Source of the DNA: Desulfobacteraceae bacterium
GTDB taxonomy: Bacteria; Desulfobacterota; DSM-4660; Desulfatiglandales; Desulfatiglandaceae
Assembly (NCBI GenBank): GCA_030613055.1
Contig: JAUWMR010000004.1
Coordinates: 62,001 to 126,000 of the forward strand
Length of the DNA: 64,000 nt
Direction of reading: 5' to 3'
Shown here piece by piece: positions 1-6,342 of the stretch. The notes under the pieces were generated by a model. That model saw only the letters and a program-made list of their open reading frames with translations, had not been told where the DNA came from and did not search any database. The translations under genes and the position numbers were made by a program. Numbering within the stretch: position 1 is the stretch's first letter; each line of letters begins with the position of its first letter.

Positions 1-1109
1 TCCCTTCCAAAATTACAATGAAAAGGGAAAGCGCGCAGTTGTCTGCCTGGACCGGCATCATAACAATGTTTGGCCGGGTCAAAGCCCCTGATCTGATCAT
101 TTTTACTAAACAATTTCGAACAATGATCCGGGCCGGGGTACCAATGTTAACCATTTTGAAGGTACTGGAGGATCAATCCGAGAGGCCGATTCTGAAAAAG
201 ATTGCTGCTTCCTTGTCACAGGACATCAATGAGGGTGCAAGTCTTTATGATGCCTTTAGAAAGCATCCGAAAGTATTTAGTCCTTTATACTGCAGTATGT
301 TGGAGGCAGGTGAGGCCACCGGGGCTCTGCCAGATGTATTAGAGCGTTTGACATATATCATAGAGCACGAACACAAAATCAAGTCGGAGGTCAAAGCCGC
401 ACTTCAATACCCGATTATTGTACTTACCTTACTTTGCACCGCTTTTTTTGTCCTCTTGACCTTTGTCATCCCAAGATTCGCACACATATTTGATAAAAGC
501 GGGGTAGCGCTTCCCATTCCCACCAAAATATGTATTTTTCTATATCAATTTCTGGCCAATTATTGGCTCCTGATATTCGGATCTGTTATTGCAGGGGGAT
601 CGGTTTTACTTTATTATCTCAAGACAGAGCAGGGAAAATTTGTTCGGGACACTATTTTTTTGAATCTCCCCATAGTTGGTAAGCTTTTCAAAAAGGCTGC
701 AATGTCCCGCTTTGCCAGCATATTTGCCATACTGCAATCCAGCGGTGTGTCCATACTTGAATCTTTAACGATTCTGTCCGGAACCATTGGTAATACCGCG
801 ATCTCACGAGAATTTGGCCGGGTAAGTGAAGGCCTTGAGGAAGGTCGTGGCATTTCCGAACCCCTGAGATCTGCTAAATACTTTACACCCATCGTTGTAA
901 ACATGATTGCCATAGGCGAAGAATCCGGAAATCTTGCTGAAATGCTAAGCGACATTTCGGAGCATTATGATTCAGAGCTGGAATATGCCATGACAAAACT
1001 ATCAGAGTCCATAGGACCTATTTTGACGATTGGCCTGGCAGCCGTTGTGGGCTTTTTTGCACTTTCAATTTTTTTACCCATGTGGGATCTTACAAAGATG
1101 GTAAGGTAA
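1..1109 (+). CDS. pilC: Type IV pilus / type II secretion inner-membrane platform protein, 5' end outside window
   Basis: PilC/GspF-family polytopic inner-membrane platform that connects the pilus assembly ATPase to pilin polymerisation. The first ATG in the window is at 18, but the frame is open to base 3, and the residues before it (P-S-K-I-T) resemble the linker ahead of the first F domain in PilC proteins. About 50 N-terminal residues are also missing relative to the family, so the real start probably lies upstream. Counting from base 18, the first F domain starts near residue 28 (FTKQFRTMIRAG) and is followed by hydrophobic segments around 130-155 and 180-200. The second F domain starts near 230 and a C-terminal membrane segment ends the protein. 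The TAA stop lies inside the left terminal repeat of the next element. The downstream sigma54 activator and prepilin support a pilus role rather than secretion. Family assignment is firm; the exact system is inferred. Confidence 0.88.
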   Translation, partial: PSKITMKRESAQLSAWTGIITMFGRVKAPDLIIFTKQFRTMIRAGVPMLTILKVLEDQSERPILKKIAASLSQDINEGASLYDAFRKHPKVFSPLYCSMLEAGEATGALPDVLERLTYIIEHEHKIKSEVKAALQYPIIVLTLLCTAFFVLLTFVIPRFAHIFDKSGVALPIPTKICIFLYQFLANYWLLIFGSVIAGGSVLLYYLKTEQGKFVRDTIFLNLPIVGKLFKKAAMSRFASIFAILQSSGVSILESLTILSGTIGNTAISREFGRVSEGLEEGRGISEPLRSAKYFTPIVVNMIAIGEESGNLAEMLSDISEHYDSELEYAMTKLSESIGPILTIGLAAVVGFFALSIFLPMWDLTKMVR

Positions 1110-1372
1110 CCCTAACGTTGCAAAAGTCGAGGGTGCTGAAGATCCGCGGCGTCGAGGGTGAAGCCGTAGTATTTTACTGCGAACCCTTGACAACAAAGGA
1201 GATTCGGCGCCCTCGGCTTTCCCGAAGGGTAAACAACATGGTGATTTGACAGGCCTTGCTCGAATGCACATGCAGTGAATTCCTGCAAGCGGGGTGACAA
1301 CGGGACGAAACACTGTAGTTTAGGGGTTTTTAATAATGCTAACCATGTTGTTTATGCAACAGTAGGGGTAAC
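1106..1372 (+). repeat. MITE-like element with terminal inverted repeats and a folded 120-nt left half (copy 1)
   Basis: About 267 bp bounded by imperfect inverted ends: GTAACCCTAACGTTGCA at 1106-1122 and TGCAACAGTAGGGGTAAC at 1355-1372. A second inverted pair lies inside (AAACAACATGGT near 1232; ACCATGTTGTTT near 1341). Positions 1108-1227 match 63881-64000 at 111 of 120 bases with no gap. They fold into an outer stem of about 16 bp (1125-1140 with 1203-1218) enclosing a 9-bp arm (1151-1159 with 1183-1191) topped by a 6-bp hairpin. No convincing ORF is present. It fills the whole gap between pilC and the activator gene and includes the pilC stop. It could be a non-autonomous transposon, a structured RNA, or both. 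Confidence 0.75.
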
Positions 1373-1379
1373 TCTTGTA

Positions 1380-2699
1380 ATGAAGCATCGCAGATACATA
1401 ATCAGCATTTATATTTTCCTTCCCTTGATTTTTGCCGGGATCGCCCTGTTGACTACCCTTGTTTCTTACAACATTACTATTTATTGTTTAAAAAAGGGGC
1501 TAAATCCTGAATTGCATATGGTATTTTGGGCATTGGTGCTGGTATTCTTTTCAGCAATAACAGGCCTTCTGATTGTAAGATTTATTATTGATCCCATGGA
1601 GCGATTTATTAAAAAGACGAACAAACTTGGAGTGCTAACTAATGCTGCCACAGAACATGAACCTATGAAAAAAGATGAAATTACCCGCTACACCAAAATG
1701 TTTGCCAGGATTACCGATTTTTTAGGCCGGGTTGAGGCCCGGGAGTTATTTCCGGATATCGTTGGTCATAGTAAAATAATACGGGCAGTGTTTTACCAGA
1801 TCATGAAAGTTGCTCCTACAGATTCAACTATTCTAATCCACGGGGAGACTGGTACAGGAAAGGAACTTTTTGCAAAAAGCATCTATGCGCACAGCCTGCG
1901 TAAAGAAAAGCCTTTTGTAACAATTAATTGCGCGGCAATTCCGGAAGGGCTTCTGGAAAGCGAACTGTTTGGACATGAAAAGGGTGCTTTTACAGGAGCA
2001 AACGCGAAAAAATTAGGCAAGATCGAGATTGCTGATGGCGGAACGATTTTTATGGACGAAATAGGCGACATGCCTTTGACTATACAGGCCAAGGTGCTTC
2101 GAGTGATTCAAGAATCACAGTTTGAACGAGTTGGGGGAATCAATACAATCAAAGTGGATGTGCGGTTTATTGCGGCCACTAACAAGAACCTTTCCAGTAT
2201 GGTGGATACGGGAACATTTCGTGAGGACCTCTTTTTCCGTCTCAATGTCTTTTCGATCAACCTTCCGCCTTTGCGGAAGAGGAGGGAGGACATACCCCTG
2301 TTAGTCGATATATTTCTTAAGAAACTTGGAAAAGGCAAGGATGTCTCAGCGGACTGCCTGCAATTACTCACTGTCTATGATTGGCCGGGAAATATCCGTG
2401 AACTGGAGAATACTGTAGAGTCGGCATCTGTGCTGGCAAAAGATGTCATAGATGCTACGCATCTGCCGTCCAGCATAACGGAACACTGGAGAAATACAGG
2501 AGGAGACGAGGACCTGGAATTTGATGAAAACCGTAATCTGAATGATCGTATTAGGGAGTTTGAAAGAGGGATAATTATTCAGGCCCTCCTAAAGGCAGGC
2601 GGCGTTCAGGTAACTGCTGCCAGGTTATTGGGCATAAGCGAAAGAAGTTTTTGGCACCGGGTGAAAAAATTTGATATAGATGTTGATCAATTTAAGTAG
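1380..2699 (+). CDS. Membrane-anchored sigma54-dependent transcriptional activator
   Basis: Bacterial enhancer-binding protein that would remodel sigma54 RNA polymerase. I chose ATG 1380 (439 aa) because a hydrophobic N-terminus follows immediately; the longer frame from 1275 runs through the upstream repeat. Two membrane segments (about 8-30 and 46-70) and a HAMP-like linker replace the usual receiver domain. The AAA+ domain begins near residue 125, with Walker A GETGTGKE (155-162), the sigma54-contacting loop GAFTGA (202-207) and a Walker B-type MDEIGD. A Fis-type helix-turn-helix lies near the C-terminus (AARLLGISERSFWHRV). It sits between pilC and a prepilin preceded by a sigma54-type promoter, so it is a good candidate regulator of that pilin. 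It differs from PilR, which is cytoplasmic and works with the kinase PilS; here sensing and activation appear to be in one membrane protein. Confidence 0.9.
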   Translation: MKHRRYIISIYIFLPLIFAGIALLTTLVSYNITIYCLKKGLNPELHMVFWALVLVFFSAITGLLIVRFIIDPMERFIKKTNKLGVLTNAATEHEPMKKDEITRYTKMFARITDFLGRVEARELFPDIVGHSKIIRAVFYQIMKVAPTDSTILIHGETGTGKELFAKSIYAHSLRKEKPFVTINCAAIPEGLLESELFGHEKGAFTGANAKKLGKIEIADGGTIFMDEIGDMPLTIQAKVLRVIQESQFERVGGINTIKVDVRFIAATNKNLSSMVDTGTFREDLFFRLNVFSINLPPLRKRREDIPLLVDIFLKKLGKGKDVSADCLQLLTVYDWPGNIRELENTVESASVLAKDVIDATHLPSSITEHWRNTGGDEDLEFDENRNLNDRIREFERGIIIQALLKAGGVQVTAARLLGISERSFWHRVKKFDIDVDQFK

Positions 2700-2727
2700 T
2701 CCGTCAATTGATCCACGCAATAAAAAA

Positions 2728-2936
2728 TCCACCCCCATCGAAGATTCCGCTATGCGGGGGAGGACGTGGCCTTGATTTGCCCCTGGAAGGGGTTAAAGCG
2801 CTATGAAGAAAAAAGTGCCTAAAATGCCTAAAGTTTGAAGTGCCTAAAGTTGTGGTACGCCTTCGGCGTGCTATTTATAAAACAACGCCTCAAGGGTTTG
2901 CCCCTTTTGTCGGCTAATTGGTGTCATAGAGTATTT
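2728..2936 (+). repeat. P1 repeat, copy A (right arm missing)
   Basis: Left half and centre of the P1 family: a CCGCTATGCGG palindrome, AGGACGTGG, then GGTTAAAGCGCTATGAAG, the AAGTGCCTAAA left arm, the hairpin TACGCCTTCGGCGTG and the CAACGCCTCAAGGG / GCCCC block. Other copies are at 5419, 10414, 36568 and 56394, all in this orientation. The right arm (ACTTTAGGC..TTTAGGCAC), which would pair with the left arm, is absent. The rest of the 2700-3388 gap holds a 7-bp-period repeat, about 400 bp of AT-rich sequence and the pilin promoter. Confidence 0.85.
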
Positions 2937-2944
2937 GTTTTTTA

Positions 2945-2986
2945 TTCGATGTTGGACGTTCGATGTTCGATGTTCGACGTTCATCT
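2945..2986 (+). repeat. Degenerate heptamer tandem repeat (TTCGATG-like)
   Basis: Six consecutive 7-bp units read TTCGATG, TTGGACG, TTCGATG, TTCGATG, TTCGACG, TTCATCT. It is one of about eight intergenic loci in this window with the same period but different unit sequences. Confidence 0.75.
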
Positions 2987-3289
2987 TTAAAAAATGCAAC
3001 CTGTGAATGTTTGCAAAACAAGTTAGCGCTTATGCCTCCCCCCACAGATTAAAAGATCGTGCTAACCTATTCAACTTTCAAATAAAACAGATGCGCGCCA
3101 CAAAATACGTGGGTAAAGCTACAAATTTTGTTGATTGTTGGTGTGATTTATTTCACCATTATTAGTATGCGTTTTATGTCTTTATTTAAATTTCATTTTT
3201 TTATTGTTAATACATCTTATTGATTTTACAGCATAATCAATTATCAAATAACCTGATACTTATATTTTGGCCTTTTATAAGAAAGATTC

Positions 3290-3305
3290 TGGCATTATAT
3301 ATGCA
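3290..3305 (+). promoter_or_regulatory. Probable sigma54 (-24/-12) promoter of the prepilin gene
   Basis: TGGCAT-N7-TGCA has GG and GC at the exact sigma54 spacing (10 bases between them). The consensus is TGGCAC-N5-TTGC; the -24 element differs at one base and the -12 element has TGC. Transcription would start near 3316, giving a 5' leader of about 73 nt before the pilin ATG. A sigma54 activator gene ends 590 bp upstream. Confidence 0.6.
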
Positions 3306-3388
3306 TAGTAATGACATCAAAGAACATAAAAAAGGAACAAAATCAAAGCTACAGCAGTTAAGTTATAATAATCAAAGGAGGAATTGTC

Positions 3389-3844
3389 ATGAAGACAATC
3401 AAAAAAAATAAGAAGGAAGAAGGGTTTACACTGATTGAAATCATCGCTGTCATAATCATTATGGGAATTCTGGCAGCAGTAGCTGTGCCTAAGTTTTTCT
3501 CCATGCAGGAAGATGCAAAGATAGCGGCCCTAAACGGGGCCCTTTCAGAGGCAACTGCGAGATTCAATCATGCTTATGCCAAATATATCCTGGATGTAAA
3601 AACGGCGCCAACCGCGATAGTTGGCTATCTAAATATTGATAAGTACCTGGGTCTTCAGGCCGCAGGCACAGGAACCGATATTGGTGATTTTGTAGTAAAA
3701 TGGGAGAAAATTGCCGCTGATTCCACACTCAAAATAACTATTCTCTCAGTAACTGAAAAAGTAATCAGTGCTGTCGCTTTAGCGGCCATGGCTGAGGAAC
3801 ATAAAACAAAGGTTATAACTGGTATAACCTGGGGTACCTTATAA
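3389..3844 (+). CDS. Type IV prepilin with N-methylation signal
   Basis: A 151-aa prepilin. A 12-residue basic leader (MKTIKKNKKEEG) ends in the prepilin peptidase site G12/F13, followed by FTLIEIIAVIIIMGILA. The mature chain therefore has the conserved Glu at position 5 and the long hydrophobic helix that packs the fibre core. The C-terminal part is short (about 110 residues), without a clear cysteine pair. The start is supported by AAAGGAGGA at 3375-3383. A strong intrinsic terminator follows, so it appears monocistronic, as expected for an abundant major pilin. It could also be a pseudopilin of a type II system; the size and the pilC neighbour favour a pilus subunit. I give no symbol because pilA versus another pilin cannot be settled. 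Confidence 0.9.
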   Translation: MKTIKKNKKEEGFTLIEIIAVIIIMGILAAVAVPKFFSMQEDAKIAALNGALSEATARFNHAYAKYILDVKTAPTAIVGYLNIDKYLGLQAAGTGTDIGDFVVKWEKIAADSTLKITILSVTEKVISAVALAAMAEEHKTKVITGITWGTL

Positions 3845-3889
3845 AGGGAAAAAAGAGTCTTGCGGATCTTGTAAATGACTTTAACGAAA

Positions 3890-3926
3890 AAGAGCAGGTT
3901 AGCTGATGCCTAACCTGCTCTTTTTA
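3890..3926 (+). terminator. Intrinsic terminator after the prepilin gene
   Basis: A perfect 12-bp stem AGAGCAGGTTAG / CTAACCTGCTCT with a 7-base loop, followed by five or more T. Confidence 0.92.
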
Positions 3927-3936
3927 TTGAATTTCC

Positions 3937-3984
3937 TGGTCGGGACGCGGGGATTTGAACCCCGGGCCCCCTGAACCCCATTCA
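3937..3984 (-). pseudogene. 3' fragment of a tRNA-Pro gene (possible att-site remnant)
   Basis: On the minus strand this reads through a Pro-type anticodon loop (ATGGGGT, anticodon GGG), a variable region, a T arm GGGGTTCAAATCCCC, the 3' acceptor strand CGTCCCG and ACCA. The D arm and the 5' acceptor strand are absent; homology stops at the 5' side of the anticodon stem. A tRNA 3' half with CCA is the typical trace left when a tyrosine-recombinase element integrates into a tRNA gene or excises imperfectly. No intact tRNA-Pro or integrase is adjacent. Confidence 0.8.
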
Positions 3985-4039
3985 GAATTGTTATTTGTGT
4001 TTAAGGAGGGTACAATACCGACATGAGTGAGAGGATAAT

Positions 4040-4441
4040 ATGGAAGCCCATGAAAATGTAAATGTATTAGTGATAGAGAGCGACCCGGTAATTGCGGAAA
4101 AAATTGAAAGTTTTTTCAAAGAAAGTTCATACGCCCCCATCACAGTATCTCAAAAAGACGAAGCCATAAGAATCTTAAAGAAAAACAACTGCCAATTGGC
4201 TATAGTCGGCAACACGCGGGAAAACGATTCAGTATTTGAATCAATGAAGGATATTGTAATGACCTCTCCCATGACCTCCATGATCCTCATTACCGACCTG
4301 CCCCAAATGGAAGTGGATGAAAAAGCTGAAGGCTACGGAATTCTTGGTCACATAAACAGAAAGGTTCCGATAGATGTTCTGTTGTCGCATATAAAAAGCT
4401 TTGAAAACATCTTTAAAACGCTTGTGCCACCAAAGAGATGA
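4040..4441 (+). CDS. Receiver-like (degenerate response regulator) protein
   Basis: A 133-aa single-domain protein with the CheY-like pattern: beta1 VLVIESDP with an acidic pair, then NCQLAIVGNT at the strand that normally ends in the phosphoacceptor Asp, then MILITDLP, and HINRKVPIDVLLSHI at the usual Lys and alpha5 region. The phosphoacceptor Asp appears to be replaced by Gly or Asn, so phosphorylation at the normal place is unlikely. There is no output domain. GAGAGGA at 4029-4035 supports the start. It stands alone behind the tRNA fragment and pilin terminator. Partners are unknown; the domain call is moderate and the function is not assignable. Confidence 0.65.
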   Translation: MEAHENVNVLVIESDPVIAEKIESFFKESSYAPITVSQKDEAIRILKKNNCQLAIVGNTRENDSVFESMKDIVMTSPMTSMILITDLPQMEVDEKAEGYGILGHINRKVPIDVLLSHIKSFENIFKTLVPPKR

Positions 4442-4450
4442 TATAGGTCC

Positions 4451-4485
4451 TTCATAGTCAATCTTCAATCGTCAATGTTCACTGC
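4451..4485 (+). repeat. Degenerate heptamer tandem repeat (TCAATCT-like)
   Basis: Five 7-bp units: TTCATAG, TCAATCT, TCAATCG, TCAATGT, TCACTGC. It lies between the converging receiver-like and radical SAM genes. Confidence 0.6.
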
Positions 4486-4507
4486 AGGGTGCCCCCGGCC
4501 GAGCGAA

Positions 4508-5383
4508 TTATTGTGTCCCTACATAAACAGGCCGAAACAGGCTGTCATCTCTCTTCATGGCTTCATCAATGGCCTTTAACATTTCTTCCCTGTCATCCGG
4601 CAGCCTGCCATGTATATCCACATAATTTGTATAGTGGTCGCTGGTAATCTGGGATGTTACTTGCAGATTCTCTATGATATGCCTGGTTTCTTTCAGAACT
4701 TCATGGGGAGAAAGGACCTGAAACTGTCCTTTTTTTATCTGATGCAGTAAAAGCGTATTGATTTTAGGTAAAAATGTGCGCATACGGATAAAGTCCGGAT
4801 TGATTGCGCTCAGAACCCGGGCCGTTTCATCAGCGTGTTCTTTTGTCCTCTCTTTTCCTCCGATTCCTAATATCACGTATTCGCTCAGCTCGATGCCCGC
4901 CTCCCTGACCCAAACGCCTGCCTCTATCTGTTCAACCGAATCGGTTCCCTTCTTTATACGCCGCAGTATCTCATCATCCCCGCTCTCAAGTCCCACGTGT
5001 ATACGTGACAACCCGCTTTGTTTCAGTCTTATAAGATCCGACAATCCCTTCTGGTGAATATATTTAGATGACCCGTAAGTGGTTATCCTTTTTAGATGGG
5101 GAAAAATTGTGCATGCGTAAGAACAGATTCGTATCAGATCACCTGTGGGCATGGCAATGGTGTTTCCGGCCGGGAAAAAAAGGGTCCGGACTGCTGGACC
5201 GTAAACCCTTTTTGCATGGTCAAGATCCTCTTCAATTTCCCTGACCGGTCGCACCCTGAAAGGCGGACCTTTTTTATATACCATACAAAAGGTGCATTTA
5301 TTGTGAGGACAGCCAACAGTCGCCTGTATCAGGAGACTGTCCGCTTCACTGGGGGGGCGGTAAATAGGGCCTTCATAACGCAT
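4508..5383 (-). CDS. Radical SAM protein with CX4CX2C cluster motif
   Basis: A 291-aa radical SAM enzyme. The cluster cysteines are C25, C30 and C33 in GCPHNKCTFC, spaced CX4CX2C instead of the usual CX3CX2C. Downstream are the SAM-binding features HVGLESGDDEILRRIKKG and a family-typical GIGG turn (YVILGIGGKERT). There is no B12-binding or TRAM domain. The start is supported by GAGGAAG just upstream. It belongs to a group of short Elp3/MiaB-fold proteins common in anaerobes whose substrate is not known to me. It is divergent from the cytochrome-rnf operon across a P1 repeat, so no functional link is implied. Family is confident, reaction unknown. Confidence 0.85.
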   Translation of the reverse strand: MRYEGPIYRPPSEADSLLIQATVGCPHNKCTFCMVYKKGPPFRVRPVREIEEDLDHAKRVYGPAVRTLFFPAGNTIAMPTGDLIRICSYACTIFPHLKRITTYGSSKYIHQKGLSDLIRLKQSGLSRIHVGLESGDDEILRRIKKGTDSVEQIEAGVWVREAGIELSEYVILGIGGKERTKEHADETARVLSAINPDFIRMRTFLPKINTLLLHQIKKGQFQVLSPHEVLKETRHIIENLQVTSQITSDHYTNYVDIHGRLPDDREEMLKAIDEAMKRDDSLFRPVYVGTQ

Positions 5384-5418
5384 AATTGCTTCCTCTTCCT
5401 ATGATTACCACGTTTCCT

Positions 5419-5708
5419 TGCTTTGCCCCTGGAAGGGGTTAAAGCGCTATAAAGAAAAAAGTGCCTAAAATGCCTAAAGTTTAAAGTGCCTAAAGTTGTG
5501 GTACGCCTTCGGCGTGCTATTTAAAAAACAACGCCTCAGGGGTTTGCCCCCTTTTGTCGGCTAATTGGTATAATAGAGTAATTTTTTTTAAAAAATAGCA
5601 GAATTCATTAACTTTAGTCCCGCCGTGGCGGGATTTGGCACTTTAGATCACTTTAGGCACTTGTGTCCCGCTATGCGGGGAAGGACATGGTTTGAAAAAC
5701 GAAATAAA
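5419..5708 (+). repeat. P1 repeat, copy B
   Basis: A full P1 element: left arm with AAGTGCCTAAA and GCCTAAAG motifs near 5459-5495, central TACGCCTTCGGCGTG hairpin, GCAGAATTCATTAAC, a right arm of TTTAGGCAC motifs to about 5660, then GGACATGG and GAAATAAAG. The right arm carries an extra palindrome TCCCGCCGTGGCGGGA (5618-5633), where copy E reads GGCATTTTAGGCA. A second palindrome, TCCCGCTATGCGGGGA, is at 5666-5681. Confidence 0.88.
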
Positions 5709-5790
5709 GAATCTTAACAAATATTGCGAAAAAATGAAAATTTCTTCTCAAACCTATCTCGATTGGCCTGTAGATAAAATTTAAAACCTC

Positions 5791-5820
5791 TTGACAAAAA
5801 TCACTCGCCTCTCATATAAA
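5791..5820 (+). promoter_or_regulatory. Sigma70-type promoter of the cytochrome-rnf operon
   Basis: TTGACA (5791-5796), an 18-bp spacer, then TATAAA (5815-5820). Initiation near 5827 would leave a leader of about 98 nt, containing the TIR-like repeat at 5835, before the cytochrome start. Confidence 0.7.
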
Positions 5821-5834
5821 AAAGCGGAATGTGT

Positions 5835-5870
5835 AAACCCTATAGTTGCATAAATAACATGGCAAATTGG
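5835..5870 (+). repeat. Solo terminal-repeat-like sequence (AAACCCTA..GTTGCATAAA)
   Basis: AAACCCTATAGTTGCATAAA followed by TAACATGGCAAA matches 60821-60853 closely and resembles the inverted right end of the element at 1106-1372 and the sequence at 17640-17672 read on minus. It lies in the predicted 5' leader of the rnf operon. Confidence 0.6.
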
Positions 5871-5924
5871 CTTACCCATACATGAGTAGCCAACCCTTAC
5901 CCCCGTCAACTAAAGGAAACAAAA

Positions 5925-6299
5925 ATGGAAGTCAAAATAGAACAAATTATTGCATATGCTCTTGGAATCATACTCTTTGTTGTGGGAATTGTCTGTTACG
6001 CGGCCTTCCCGGTCGAGACACCGGAAGAGCCGATTAGAATCATGTTCAAGAGCACGGCAGGAAATATCCTTTTTGACCACAAGGTGCATGCAGGGGAAGC
6101 CGGATACGGTATCGGGTGCAGCGACTGTCATCACAATCTTGAAGATGAAGGGGACACACCACCGGCATGTGGAGAATGCCATGAGGTGGATGGCGAGGAT
6201 CCCATCAAAAGATCAGATGCATTTCATCAGAATTGCCAGGGTTGCCATGAAGATGAAGGTGCCGGGCCAGTGGAGTGCTCGGCGTGTCATGTGAGATAA
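5925..6299 (+). CDS. Membrane-anchored tetraheme c3-type cytochrome of the Rnf operon
   Basis: A 124-aa class III cytochrome c. An uncleaved-looking N-terminal helix (about residues 8-28) would anchor it to the inner membrane facing the periplasm. Four CXXCH haem sites are at about 65-69, 82-86, 104-108 and 118-122. Extra histidines near 52, 55, 70 and 101 can be the sixth ligands. It is the first gene of the rnf operon, 43 bp before rnfC, with AAAGGAA as ribosome site. By position it should pass electrons between RnfG/RnfD flavins and the periplasmic cytochrome pool, as proposed for Rnf complexes of sulfate reducers and analogous to the multihaem cytochrome of the Methanosarcina Rnf. The partner assignment is inference. 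Confidence 0.9.
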   Translation: MEVKIEQIIAYALGIILFVVGIVCYAAFPVETPEEPIRIMFKSTAGNILFDHKVHAGEAGYGIGCSDCHHNLEDEGDTPPACGECHEVDGEDPIKRSDAFHQNCQGCHEDEGAGPVECSACHVR

Positions 6300-6342
6300 T
6301 CAAGAAAGGTTATACCTTTTTTCTTATACACAGGAGGCAAAT

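Noticed and set aside
1074-1313. Small minus-strand ORFs inside the folded element
   Set aside because: They coincide with the structured repeat, and the two copies' differences follow base pairing rather than codon positions.
2800-2870. P1 arms as integron attC sites (GCCTAA-type ends)
   Set aside because: The arms read GCCTAAA and TTTAGGC and lack the GTT/AAC core needed for IntI cleavage, and five copies in single file do not bound cassettes.
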